From Caldifarciminota bacterium (GTDB lineage Bacteria; Hydrothermota; UBA3073; NMUJ01), in assembly GCA_021158725.1 (NCBI GenBank), contig JAGGUB010000008.1, positions 1 to 26,656 of the forward strand: 26,656 bases of DNA. Direction: 5' to 3'. Each line of letters begins with the position of its first letter. The first letter of the stretch is position 1. This document shows positions 1 through 8,862 of the stretch, piece after piece. Made by a program: the position numbers and the translations under genes. The notes below the pieces were generated by a model, which saw only the letters and a program-made list of their open reading frames with translations, did not search any database and was not told where the DNA came from.

Positions 1-1043
<1,043 letters not shown>

Positions 1044-1113
1044 TATAAATCGAATAGGTTACCGCAACCGAAGCACCGATATGAATTTCAAAGACCGTTT
1101 GGATTGAGCTTTA

Positions 1114-1158
1114 ATAATATAGTCAATAACTTAATAATGCAACCCTTTCAGCTGTCAA
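1114..1158 (-). promoter_or_regulatory. Candidate rRNA promoter P2 region
   Basis: A second perfect TTGACA lies at 1158-1153 on the minus strand, 16 bases before TATTAA (1136-1131). An overlapping option is TTGCAT (1142-1137), 17 bases before TATTAT (1119-1114). Tandem promoters are common ahead of rRNA operons. The exact pairing is uncertain. Confidence 0.45.
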
Positions 1159-1159
1159 C

Positions 1160-1172
1160 CTCCAAAGAGCAT
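1160..1172 (-). promoter_or_regulatory. boxA-like antitermination element
   Basis: The minus strand reads TGCTCTTTGGA, sharing its first eight bases with the bacterial boxA core TGCTCTTTAACA that loads NusB/S10 on rRNA transcripts. It lies between P1 and P2, so only the P1 transcript would carry it. The match is partial. Confidence 0.3.
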
Positions 1173-1219
1173 CTCAAATATATCCCTATGCTGTGGCCAG
1201 TCAAGTGGTGAGCTATTCA

Positions 1220-1248
1220 ATAATATAATCCCGTTCATCCAGTGTCAA
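1220..1248 (-). promoter_or_regulatory. Candidate rRNA promoter P1 (TTGACA-17-TATTAT)
   Basis: On the minus strand a perfect -35 TTGACA (1248-1243) is followed by 17 bases and TATTAT (1225-1220), five of six matches to the sigma-70 -10 consensus. It is the best promoter match in the window. The -35 box lies inside the last codons of the metallo-hydrolase gene and the -10 lies just after its stop. Transcription would start near 1213, about 170 bases before 16S. Confidence 0.7.
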
Positions 1249-1942
1249 CTTTTGATTTACACATCTGGTGCACAAATTGGCGCACAAACTCTGCCCCCCT
1301 CCGGGTGACGATCCTCGAATCATTAGGTAATAGCAACTCGTAATCGAAGTTAGCCAGCTTTTCAAGTGACTTGCACTCCTTATCAACATCCCATGAGTAA
1401 GGGTTGGGCCCCTTCTTTAGTCTCATATACGCCAACGTGTATGGTACAGTATCACCAGGAAACATTATCCCACGGCGTTCATCCAATAACGCTATACTGC
1501 CCCTTGTGTGTCCCGGCACATGTATAACTTTAAGGTTACCTATTTTATCGCCATCCCTAAGCTTGATATCAACCTTTGTGAAACACCTCTTGAAAATCAT
1601 ATGACCTATCCACAGCAGTAAGCGGGTCCACCAGATTCTACCATCCTTCCATGCTCGCTGCTTACCTTCAATATATGGGGCTTCTATCTCGTGAGCAACC
1701 ACTTTACTACCTGTGATATGTTTGAGTCGTCTCGCATTACCCATATGGTCAATATGATGATGTGTTAGCACTATAAACTCTATATCCTTGGGATCTTTTC
1801 CCATCTTCCTTATGTAGCGTAGTATCCTACCAGTATAGCCCGGTACTCCTGTATCTATTAGTATAAGCTTCTCATCTTCCACAAGATATACGCTGCTGGA
1901 GAACAACTTGATACGGTATACTCCATCCACTATCTTCATCAT
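1235..1942 (-). CDS. Metallo-beta-lactamase-fold hydrolase
   Basis: This 235-residue cytoplasmic protein has the metallo-beta-lactamase fold used by glyoxalase II-like thioesterases and many other hydrolases. The metal-site signature HxHxDH is at H61, H63, D65 and H66, followed by H145 in VPGHTRGS and the bridging D164 in FPGDT. The C-terminal ligand, normally a His in a GHG-type turn, is not apparent; the matching place reads LPNDS (N207). One metal ion may therefore be held differently. The substrate cannot be told from sequence. The ATG overlaps the murA stop by four bases (ATGA), so the two are translationally coupled. Two Met codons stand at the start; either is possible. It is the last gene of its operon, and the rRNA promoter P1 begins within its 3' end. 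Confidence 0.85.
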   Translation of the reverse strand: MMKIVDGVYRIKLFSSSVYLVEDEKLILIDTGVPGYTGRILRYIRKMGKDPKDIEFIVLTHHHIDHMGNARRLKHITGSKVVAHEIEAPYIEGKQRAWKDGRIWWTRLLLWIGHMIFKRCFTKVDIKLRDGDKIGNLKVIHVPGHTRGSIALLDERRGIMFPGDTVPYTLAYMRLKKGPNPYSWDVDKECKSLEKLANFDYELLLPNDSRIVTRRGAEFVRQFVHQMCKSKVDTG

Positions 1943-3186
1943 CCGATACGTTCGATGTCTACTCCAACACTTCTTAACTTATCGTCCAATCTTTCATATG
2001 CACGATCTATGTGATAAACTCTATCGATAGTGGATTCACCCTCCGCACCCAGTGCAGCCACCACCAGAGCAGCACCACACCTTGCATCTGATGCCATGAC
2101 CGGTGCACCCCACAATTTCTTCACCCCATATATGGTTGCAACCCTATCCTCTATCACCACACGTGCACCCATCCTCTGTAATTCCGGAAAGTGTGTAAAC
2201 CTATTCTCATAAAGTGACTCCTCCACAAAACTGGTACCTTCAGCTAACGTTAGCACCGCACTAAATATGGGTTGGAAGTCGGTTGGGAACCCCGGATATG
2301 GTGCTGTCTTAAAGTTTACCGCCTTCAACCGCCGTCTACAGGTTACTCTTATTCCGGGGCCATCCTTATGGATTTCTACCCCCGCCTCCTGCAGTTTCAA
2401 TATTTCAGATGTGGAATCTTCCCATCTTGCACCCTCTATAAATATATCGCCACGTGTGATAGCGGCAGCTGCCATAAACGTATCAGCTTCAATATAATCT
2501 GGCCCTATGGTATATTCGATACCATGGAGCTCAGACACGGGATGGATGAGCACTTGGTCACCTTCCATATTTATCTTGGCACCCGCTTTATTGAGAAACT
2601 GTATAAGCTCCTTAACGTGGGGCTCCAGTGCCACATTGACAAGCCGTGTTACATTTTGTGCCATAACTGAGCCCATGATGAGGTTCTCTGTACCGGTGAC
2701 AGATCGTTCCTCAAGGTATATAGTACCACCCCTTGGCCATCCCTTTGCCTTGATGGTACCCGCAAACTCTTGGATATCCACCCCCATACGTTTGAACCCG
2801 TTTATATGTACATCTATTGGACGATGTCCGATAGCACAGCCACCGGGTCGTGCCACCTCAACCTCACCCAACCTCGATATTAGTGGACCCATCACGAGTA
2901 TTGAGGCACGCATCTGCTTTACCAGCTCGTAAGGTGCTGCAGGCTGTTGTATCGTCTTTGCATTTATAACAAGTGTGTTACCTTCAAATTGGTGCTCTAC
3001 CCCCATGAATGTAAGTATCTCAAGCAATGTACTTACATCACGTAACCTCGGTACATCATGTAGGACGACCTCCTCTTTTATAAGTAAGGATGCCGCTATT
3101 ATAGGTAGGCTCGCATTTTTAGCCCCCTGTACACGCAATTTACCACGAATTGGGTTTCCCCCAATGATACGAAACTTTTGCATCAC
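1939..3186 (-). CDS. murA: UDP-N-acetylglucosamine 1-carboxyvinyltransferase (MurA)
   Basis: MurA transfers enolpyruvate from phosphoenolpyruvate to UDP-N-acetylglucosamine, the first committed step of peptidoglycan synthesis, in the cytoplasm. At 415 residues it has the normal length and two-domain EPT fold. The substrate-binding K23-N24 pair is in GAKNASLP, and the catalytic Cys117 is in PGGCAIG, matching Cys115 of E. coli MurA. Cys rather than Asp here predicts fosfomycin sensitivity by family knowledge. The start is either GTG at 3186, overlapping the upstream lipoprotein by four bases, or the adjacent ATG at 3183. The gene lies between a lipoprotein and a metallo-hydrolase in a tight operon. 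Its presence implies a peptidoglycan wall. Confidence 0.97.
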   Translation of the reverse strand: MMQKFRIIGGNPIRGKLRVQGAKNASLPIIAASLLIKEEVVLHDVPRLRDVSTLLEILTFMGVEHQFEGNTLVINAKTIQQPAAPYELVKQMRASILVMGPLISRLGEVEVARPGGCAIGHRPIDVHINGFKRMGVDIQEFAGTIKAKGWPRGGTIYLEERSVTGTENLIMGSVMAQNVTRLVNVALEPHVKELIQFLNKAGAKINMEGDQVLIHPVSELHGIEYTIGPDYIEADTFMAAAAITRGDIFIEGARWEDSTSEILKLQEAGVEIHKDGPGIRVTCRRRLKAVNFKTAPYPGFPTDFQPIFSAVLTLAEGTSFVEESLYENRFTHFPELQRMGARVVIEDRVATIYGVKKLWGAPVMASDARCGAALVVAALGAEGESTIDRVYHIDRAYERLDDKLRSVGVDIERIG

Positions 3187-4535
3187 TTATGTGTTGGGGG
3201 ACGTGCCACCACCAGCGTATGCCCACGATCGTTAGCCCATGCTTTAAGGAAATAAGTCCTGGTTGAATCCGGTGTCTCGTATATGGGACCTTTGAAGAAT
3301 ATACTAACCATCTTATCCCACATATTTTTGAGCTTCACCTCACAATATACGTAACTTTTGCCCGGATCATTAGCATACGCATATACTTTAAACTGGGTAA
3401 GTGTATCGATAAGCTCATAATATGGACCCTCTGCATATGCGATCGAGTATTCAGGCCAATAATCTACGACCTCACCCCCCATAGTTACTTCAATAAACGC
3501 CTCCCTACGTAATGAGTCAAATATCTCCTCAGGTGGATATCGGCCATTTATACGTCTGTAATCTTCTATTTCATCTTTCATCTTAAGTAGACCAAGTCGC
3601 GCTTTCGCCATAACAGCAGAGGTATGCACCATAGGTCGTATATCTTGTTGGTATTGGTCGAGTAGTAACCTAAGTCGTCGCATACCTTCCCATCCCTTCC
3701 TTATAGCACCCCACTTCGCATATTCAGCTTCCGTATTGCGAAAGCTATCAATAACGGTTTTCATTTCAATATAGGTGAGGCTATCCAGTTGCAGTTCATC
3801 CAAATTACGGGTAGCTTCATCCAGCGTAATCGTGATCGTATCTTCGACCTTCTTACCCATAAGTTCAGCCCATTTGCGTTTGAATAACGTATGGAGTATC
3901 TCCATGTTCTTACGATAATCCTCCAGCTTCGTCGTATCCGTGACCACACCCACTATGGATTTCATGCTATCAAAATATGTTGCCAATCTTGTAGCCTTTT
4001 TAAGTAATGCTTCCCTAAGGGTGGCTTCCTTTTCAGCAGGTGCCATTTCATCCAGTTTACCGTAGACATTCATCACAATAGATATTGGATCTTCTACCTC
4101 AAGTGTATCCTCGAATGGGGTAAGGTTTACCTCAGCCTCATATTTACGCAAACAGTACATAACCTTAGCTAACTGTGAATCTACTTTACCCCTCATCTCT
4201 TCCGGTAGATACGATAACGTGAGCCCATAGAACTCCTGCAGTATACCGTACATGTTTTCAATACGCTTCTTCGCATATGCAATATTACCGGTATATTTAG
4301 GTGCAGATGCATGCTCTGTGATTATAGGGCGTGAAAAATGAAACGCCAACACTTCTTTAAGGTTAGCATTAGGACCTGGGTATGCACCATGATCCACCCT
4401 GTAAGCTTCAAGCGCATTACGTATTTCCGTAAGTGTCTTCTCGGCCTGCCGTACGTGCGCAAAATCCTCAAACGTACCCTTAGATTGGCACCCTATTATG
4501 AAGATGAACATAGAAATTAATATGAAGTGCCGCAT
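3183..4535 (-). CDS. Lipoprotein with two pilin-like (GspG-type) motifs, function unknown
   Basis: I do not recognise the 450-residue family. The N-terminus is a short lipoprotein signal peptide with lipobox IIGC and modified Cys16, so the protein should be anchored on the periplasmic side of a membrane. Just after the anchor, residues 31-53 carry the ALxxYRxDxGxYP pattern of type II secretion pseudopilins and type IV pilins. Residues 311-334 repeat it (EIEDYRRINGRYP). The usual pilin N-terminal hydrophobic helix and prepilin cleavage site are absent. Between the motifs, residues 85-300 look mostly helical and charged. The start is well supported by AGGAGGT just upstream. It lies 33 bases after the isomerase-like gene and overlaps murA. 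A role in cell-wall or envelope assembly is only suggested by the neighbour. Confidence 0.8.
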   Translation of the reverse strand: MRHFILISMFIFIIGCQSKGTFEDFAHVRQAEKTLTEIRNALEAYRVDHGAYPGPNANLKEVLAFHFSRPIITEHASAPKYTGNIAYAKKRIENMYGILQEFYGLTLSYLPEEMRGKVDSQLAKVMYCLRKYEAEVNLTPFEDTLEVEDPISIVMNVYGKLDEMAPAEKEATLREALLKKATRLATYFDSMKSIVGVVTDTTKLEDYRKNMEILHTLFKRKWAELMGKKVEDTITITLDEATRNLDELQLDSLTYIEMKTVIDSFRNTEAEYAKWGAIRKGWEGMRRLRLLLDQYQQDIRPMVHTSAVMAKARLGLLKMKDEIEDYRRINGRYPPEEIFDSLRREAFIEVTMGGEVVDYWPEYSIAYAEGPYYELIDTLTQFKVYAYANDPGKSYVYCEVKLKNMWDKMVSIFFKGPIYETPDSTRTYFLKAWANDRGHTLVVARPPTHK

Positions 4536-4568
4536 TTTACCTCCTTAGACTGAAAATATACTTGCATA

Positions 4569-5396
4569 TCATTTCGTCAACTTATCGTTATGATGCCAAA
4601 CATTAAGGAGGCGTTTCATGCCTAACACAGCAAGCTCCCTTGGTCGTATCTCGAGTGTCAACACACGTTCTTTGGAATCAAGCAATTCCAAATAGTAACC
4701 CCAGTTTATATTACCTTCACCTATAACGTTATGTTCATCAACCTTACCCCAGTTATCATGTAGGTGTACGTTCTTCACTTTGTATAGGAAACGTAGGAAG
4801 AAAGCCTCCTCACGTTGCTTCTCATCATGATCGAGAGTATTTGAATGCCCTATATCCCAAGTTAAGTATAGTGGCAACTCCGGCAGTAAGCTCTCCAGTA
4901 CCTCATATGATAATGGGTAGCGCATCTCAGATGTATTCTCTATACAAAAGAATAGCCGCTTACCCTGCATGTACGTACCTATATCTTTGAGGCTCGAATA
5001 TAAGCGTTCGTATTCTTGTTCGTACCAGAGTTCCCATGTACGTAATATTTTACCCTGTGTAGCTAATGGCATTGAGCGTCCCAGATGCACCGTAATCGCA
5101 TATGCAGCAAGCTCCTCAGCGAAATCTATGTATTCCTTAAGCCTCTCGATAGTCGCAAGTCTTATCTTATCGTCTATGAAAAATGAGAAGTTGGTCGGCA
5201 CATGAAATAGTAGGATAAAATTCTCATCCCTTATTGCACGCCGTTCGGCACTACTTATTCGTTCGGGTTGAAAATTGGGTGACAATAGATGTAATTCCAC
5301 TGCCTGGAATCCATTCTGCTTTCCAAACCTTATTGCCTCAAGTATGCTCTGGGTATCGTATGAGGCTTGATATCCGATAGGGTTCGCAACTCGCAT
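4569..5396 (-). CDS. Sugar phosphate isomerase/epimerase-like TIM barrel
   Basis: This 275-residue protein belongs to the xylose-isomerase-like / AP-endonuclease-2 TIM-barrel superfamily. Conserved strand ends are visible in order: ELHL (34-37), VHLG (103-106), FCIENTSE (150-157) with E153, WDIGH (180-184) with D181 and H184, VHLHD (210-214) with H211 and H213, and LEIRP (248-252) with E249. These supply the usual divalent-metal site. The family includes sugar isomerases, epimerases, inosose dehydratases and endonuclease IV; the reaction here cannot be assigned. It is the first gene of the operon leading to murA. No ribosome-binding site precedes the ATG. A -10-like TATCTT sits only seven bases before it, suggesting a leaderless transcript. 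Confidence 0.85.
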   Translation of the reverse strand: MRVANPIGYQASYDTQSILEAIRFGKQNGFQAVELHLLSPNFQPERISSAERRAIRDENFILLFHVPTNFSFFIDDKIRLATIERLKEYIDFAEELAAYAITVHLGRSMPLATQGKILRTWELWYEQEYERLYSSLKDIGTYMQGKRLFFCIENTSEMRYPLSYEVLESLLPELPLYLTWDIGHSNTLDHDEKQREEAFFLRFLYKVKNVHLHDNWGKVDEHNVIGEGNINWGYYLELLDSKERVLTLEIRPRELAVLGMKRLLNVWHHNDKLTK

Positions 5397-5403
5397 AGTT
5401 TAC

Positions 5404-5431
5404 AAGATATGAATCAATGGTTATCGGTCAA
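5404..5431 (-). promoter_or_regulatory. Candidate promoter of the isomerase-murA operon
   Basis: Minus strand TTGACC (5431-5426), 16-base spacer, TATCTT (5409-5404), then seven bases to the ATG at 5396. Transcription would begin at or next to the start codon. The divergent def promoter lies about 50 bases away. Confidence 0.55.
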
Positions 5432-5479
5432 TAATTTTGATATCCTCGCATCTATCCAGCGAATTAGAATCAATTGTTA

Positions 5480-5507
5480 TTGACACATTGACAAATTTCC
5501 CTATTTT
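5480..5507 (+). promoter_or_regulatory. Candidate promoter of the def-ribosomal operon
   Basis: TTGACA (5480-5485), 16-base spacer, TATTTT (5502-5507), then five bases to the def ATG at 5513. A second TTGACA follows at 5489-5494 but has a poorer -10. No Shine-Dalgarno sequence lies before def, so the first cistron may be leaderless. Confidence 0.6.
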
Positions 5508-5512
5508 AAAGT

Positions 5513-6001
5513 ATGTTTAAATTAAGGTACTATCCAGATCCCGTATTACGACGTAAGGCACACGAAGTTAAGGATTTCGATTCAAGCAACCTCGAGTTCA
5601 TACTTGAGAACATGCGTCGTGTATTCATCGAACATGATGCTATAGGGTTGGCTGCACCTCAGGTAGGTTTACTCAAACGCATATTCCTTATAAGACTGAA
5701 TGATAAGCTTGAGGAATACATAAACCCTGTCATAATCGAGACTTCTGGTAAGGCCCTAAATGAAGAGGGTTGTCTAAGTTTTCCTGGGCTTTATTTTAAA
5801 ATAGAGCGTGCACGTAAAGTGACGATCAGTGCATACAAAGTAGATGGTAGAAGGGTTGAACGCAAGTTTGAAGGTCTGATGGCACGTGTAGTACAGCATG
5901 AGGTTGACCACCTGGATGGCGTTTTGTATATCGACTACTTGACACCTGAAGAACGTTTAAAGGTCGATTTGCTACTTATAGGTGCGTTGGAGGAGGTATG
6001 A
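5513..6001 (+). CDS. def: Peptide deformylase
   Basis: Peptide deformylase removes the formyl group from the initiator Met of new proteins at the ribosome. All three family motifs are present: GLAAPQVG (45-52), EGCLSFPG (85-92) with metal ligand Cys87, and QHEVDHLDG (128-136) with ligands His129 and His133 and catalytic Glu130. At 162 residues the length is normal for a short-form enzyme. The ATG at 5513 is fixed by the usual N-terminus (YYPDPVLRRKA). No ribosome-binding site precedes it. It overlaps rplM by four bases, so it is co-translated with ribosomal protein genes; def is more often found beside fmt. It heads a twelve-gene operon. Confidence 0.97.
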   Translation: MFKLRYYPDPVLRRKAHEVKDFDSSNLEFILENMRRVFIEHDAIGLAAPQVGLLKRIFLIRLNDKLEEYINPVIIETSGKALNEEGCLSFPGLYFKIERARKVTISAYKVDGRRVERKFEGLMARVVQHEVDHLDGVLYIDYLTPEERLKVDLLLIGALEEV

Positions 6002-6414
6002 CGACCACCATAGAGAGGAAGTGGTATCTTGTAGATGCTACTGGTAAGACACTTGGGCGACTCGCTTCACAGATTGCACTCATACTACGGGGCAAACATA
6101 AACCCCAGTATCAGCCGCACCTTGATGTCGGTGATTACGTGGTGGTTATCAATGCCGAAAAGGTGCGTGTTACTGGTAAAAAGGAGACCGACAAACTCTA
6201 CTACAGGCATTCAGGTTATCCAGGTGGGTTCAAAGCTATCCCATTGGGTGTGATGCGACGTAAGCATCCCGAATTCCTCATCTATCATGCTGTCAAAGGT
6301 ATGTTACCAAAGAACCGACTTGGTCGAAAGATGCTCAAAAAGCTGAAGGTTTACCGTGGCCCTTCTCACCCACATGTTGCACAAAATCCGGAGCCATTAG
6401 ATATAGAGGCATAA
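5998..6414 (+). CDS. rplM: 50S ribosomal protein L13
   Basis: L13 is an early-assembly protein of the large ribosomal subunit. The 138-residue length matches the family (about 142). Typical segments are visible: WYLVDATGKTLGRLAS near the N-terminus, GDYVVVINAEKV (46-57), KLYYRHSGYPGG (66-77) and the MLPKNRLGRKMLKKLKVY stretch near 101-118. The start lies directly after GGAGGAGG and overlaps the def stop (ATGA). The rplM-rpsI pairing is nearly universal in bacteria, and rpsI follows after one base. Confidence 0.98.
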   Translation: MTTTIERKWYLVDATGKTLGRLASQIALILRGKHKPQYQPHLDVGDYVVVINAEKVRVTGKKETDKLYYRHSGYPGGFKAIPLGVMRRKHPEFLIYHAVKGMLPKNRLGRKMLKKLKVYRGPSHPHVAQNPEPLDIEA

Positions 6415-6415
6415 G

Positions 6416-6844
6416 ATGGATACACCAGAAATTTTAGAAGAAAAAGCACCTGAGACCACTTGGTATGCAGCCACCGGACGTCGTAAAACTGCCACCGCAC
6501 GTGTGCGGTTACGGCCAGGTGGTGGCAAGATGATAGTCAACGGCAAGCTACTTGAGGAATACTTCAAGAACCAGCTCGCCCTCATAAATGATATACTGTT
6601 GCCATTCAGGCTCACCGGTACACTTGGTAAGTTTGATCTCTTCGTACGTGTTGATGGTGGCGGTCTGTCGGGACAGGCAGGTGCCATCCGTCACGGTATC
6701 GCACGTGCACTGGTGCTTTATAATCCCGAGTTACGACCTACACTCAAAGCAGCGGGCCTACTCACACGTGATCCTCGTATGAAAGAACGTAAAAAGTATG
6801 GGTTAAGGAAAGCCAGGCGTGCACCTCAGTGGAGGAAACGCTGA
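6416..6844 (+). CDS. rpsI: 30S ribosomal protein S9
   Basis: S9 sits in the head of the small subunit, and its basic C-terminal tail reaches the P-site tRNA. The family pattern is clear: ATGRRKTATARVRLRPG (19-35), GGGLSGQAGAIRHGIARAL (76-94) and the tail ending ARRAPQWRKR with the conserved terminal Lys-Arg. At 142 residues it is about a dozen longer than usual because of an acidic N-terminal stretch before the conserved core. The ATG follows the rplM stop by one base. The stop overlaps the rpsB start as TGATG. Confidence 0.98.
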   Translation: MDTPEILEEKAPETTWYAATGRRKTATARVRLRPGGGKMIVNGKLLEEYFKNQLALINDILLPFRLTGTLGKFDLFVRVDGGGLSGQAGAIRHGIARALVLYNPELRPTLKAAGLLTRDPRMKERKKYGLRKARRAPQWRKR

Positions 6845-7572
6845 TGCCACTTGTCACAATTGAGGAACTACTTGAAGCAGGTGCACATTTGGGGCATAAG
6901 CGGTCAAGTTGGCATCCACGTGCAAAAGAGTTCATATTCATGGAGAAGATGGGTACCCACATTATCGACGTACGTAAAACCATAGAGTATCTCGAAAAAG
7001 CCTACAACTTCGTACGTAACCGTATTGCCGAGGGTGGCACAATACTATTTGTCGGTACCAAAAAGCAAGCACAAGACATCGTACGTGAGTTAGCCGAGGA
7101 GTGTGGTGCCTTCTACGTAACCGAAAAGTGGCTCGGCGGTATGCTTACAAACTTCGAAACCATACGCAGATCAGTACTCAAAATGAAACGCCTACGTGAG
7201 ATGAAGGATAACAACGATTATCCTGGGCTCACAAAGAAGGAGATACTCACACTCCAACGCGAGCTGGCCCGACTCGAACGCTACCTCGTAGGTATTGAGG
7301 ATATGGAGACACTACCATCCATCGTTTATATCACAGATGTTAACAAGGAGATGACCGCCATAAAGGAGGCACGACGGCTCGCTATCCCAATAGTTGCCAT
7401 AGTTGATACAAATGTCGATCCGAAGCTCGTCGATTACCCCATACCTGCAAACGATGATTCAATGTACACCATAAGGCTTATAACCTCAATAATTGCACGT
7501 GCAGTAAAGGAAGGTAAAAGTATGCTCGAAACCGGCACCCATTCAGAGAAACAGTCCACGGAGGCATCATGA
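6844..7572 (+). CDS. rpsB: 30S ribosomal protein S2
   Basis: S2 binds late to the small subunit on the solvent side. Family segments are clear: LLEAGAHLGHKRSSWHP near the N-terminus, FIFMEKMGTHIIDVRKTI, GGTILFVGTKKQA, TEKWLGGMLTNF, and near the C-terminus VAIVDTNVDPKLVDYPIPANDDS. The start is set at ATG 6844 because GGAGG lies seven bases before it and the product then begins MPLVTIEELLEAG like other S2 proteins; an in-frame ATG at 6829 lies inside rpsI and would add five residues. The protein has 242 residues, a normal length. It overlaps rpsI by one base and tsf by four. The rpsB-tsf-pyrH order is widely conserved. Confidence 0.98.
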   Translation: MPLVTIEELLEAGAHLGHKRSSWHPRAKEFIFMEKMGTHIIDVRKTIEYLEKAYNFVRNRIAEGGTILFVGTKKQAQDIVRELAEECGAFYVTEKWLGGMLTNFETIRRSVLKMKRLREMKDNNDYPGLTKKEILTLQRELARLERYLVGIEDMETLPSIVYITDVNKEMTAIKEARRLAIPIVAIVDTNVDPKLVDYPIPANDDSMYTIRLITSIIARAVKEGKSMLETGTHSEKQSTEAS

Positions 7573-8171
7573 AAAAGGTAAGCATAGATGAGATCAAAAA
7601 TCTACGTAAAATTACTGGTGCAGGTGTACTTGATTGCAAGATAGCGCTTGAGGCTACCGATGGCGATATCGACAAGGCTATCGAGTACCTCCGTAAACGT
7701 GGTATAGCACGTGCTGAAAAGAAACTCGAACATGAAACCCAGGAGGGTATAATCGCTGCATACATACATACAGGCGATCGTCTGGGTGTGTTGCTTGAAC
7801 TCAACTGTGAATCGAGCTTCGTTGCACAAACTCCTGAATTCAAGGCACTCGCCAAGGATATCGCTATGCAGATAGCTGCTATGGCACCCGAATACGTGTC
7901 ACCAGATGACGTACCAGAGGATGTTATAGAGCACGAAAAGGAGATCTATCGTGAGCAGGCCAAATCCGAAGGCAAACCCGAACGTGCGTGGGATAAAATC
8001 GTAGAGGGTAGATTACAGAAGTTCTACGAGGAGAAATGCCTACTCTCACAACCCTTCATAAAGGATCAGTCTATCACTGTTGGGGAGTACATAAAGGAGC
8101 ACATATCAAAATTTGGTGAAAACATAAGGGTAAGACGATTTGTGAGATTCAAAGTTGGTGAACAACTTTAG
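7569..8171 (+). CDS. tsf: Elongation factor Ts (short form)
   Basis: EF-Ts is the nucleotide exchange factor that regenerates EF-Tu-GTP during elongation. The N-terminal UBA-like domain is clear (LRKITGAGVLDCKIALEATDG), followed by the exchange core with CESSFVAQTPEF and CLLSQPFIKD. At 200 residues it is the short form, close in length to the Thermus protein (196) and well below the E. coli type (283). The ATG overlaps the rpsB stop by four bases, with GGAGG upstream. Its last codons overlap the start of pyrH. Confidence 0.97.
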   Translation: MKKVSIDEIKNLRKITGAGVLDCKIALEATDGDIDKAIEYLRKRGIARAEKKLEHETQEGIIAAYIHTGDRLGVLLELNCESSFVAQTPEFKALAKDIAMQIAAMAPEYVSPDDVPEDVIEHEKEIYREQAKSEGKPERAWDKIVEGRLQKFYEEKCLLSQPFIKDQSITVGEYIKEHISKFGENIRVRRFVRFKVGEQL

Positions 8172-8862
8172 CTACAGACGTGCACTTATAAAAATAAGTG
8201 GTGATACGTTCGGTACACCACGTGATATAAATATTTCTCTATTGCAGCAATTGGTACATGAAATAAGTGCCATACAGCCACATGTAGAGTTGTCGTTCAT
8301 GATAGGTGGTGGTAACCTATTTCGTGGCCGTGATCCCATCCCAGGTATCACCCCAATAGTGATAGACAAGATCGGCATGATCGGCACACTTATCAACGCA
8401 TTGATATTTGAACATTTACTGGAACAACATAATATACCCACCGTGATAATGAGCGCATTACCGGTGGCACAGCTTGCTGAAGGTTATGTACGTGAACGTG
8501 CCATCCAGTACCTCGAATCCAAATATGTGGTACTGTTTGCTATGGGCTTGGGTAGCCCATTCTTCACCACCGATACAGCTGCTGTGTTACGGGCTGCTGA
8601 GTTACACGCTGAGGTTATGATCAAGGGTAGTAAAGTGGATGGCGTCTATGATTCCGATCCCAACGAAAATCCGCATGCCAAGATGTTCACCGAGCTGACG
8701 TTTGATGAAGCGCTTCACCGCAATTTACGGGTGATGGACCGTACCGCATTCGCATTAGCAGCTGAACAGGAAATACCCATAATTGTGCTCAACATAATGA
8801 AAAGCGGTAACTTAACCCGTGCACTCAAAGGTGACAAAGTGGGTACACTTCTACATAGATGA
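8158..8862 (+). CDS. pyrH: Uridylate kinase (UMP kinase)
   Basis: PyrH phosphorylates UMP to UDP in pyrimidine nucleotide synthesis and belongs to the amino-acid kinase fold. Visible motifs are ALIKISGDTFG at the N-terminus, the glycine-rich MIGGGNLFRGRD, and KVDGVYDSDPNENPHAK, which is typical of bacterial UMP kinases. The length of about 234 residues is normal. The start is ambiguous: GTG at 8158 or TTG at 8155, both inside the tsf 3' end and neither with a strong ribosome-binding site; I prefer GTG. It overlaps the following phosphatase gene by four bases. Frr, the usual next gene, is absent here. Confidence 0.95.
   Translation: MNNFSYRRALIKISGDTFGTPRDINISLLQQLVHEISAIQPHVELSFMIGGGNLFRGRDPIPGITPIVIDKIGMIGTLINALIFEHLLEQHNIPTVIMSALPVAQLAEGYVRERAIQYLESKYVVLFAMGLGSPFFTTDTAAVLRAAELHAEVMIKGSKVDGVYDSDPNENPHAKMFTELTFDEALHRNLRVMDRTAFALAAEQEIPIIVLNIMKSGNLTRALKGDKVGTLLHR

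Larger units (their letters stand above)
1044..1234 (-). other. 16S rRNA leader region
   Basis: These 191 non-coding bases between the metallo-hydrolase stop and the mature 16S 5' end read as the upstream leader of the rRNA operon. They hold two promoter candidates and a boxA-like sequence, listed separately. I see no tRNA or open reading frame. The region is A+T rich compared with the rRNA. The usual processing stem with sequence 3' of 16S cannot be checked because that side is outside the window. Confidence 0.7.
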
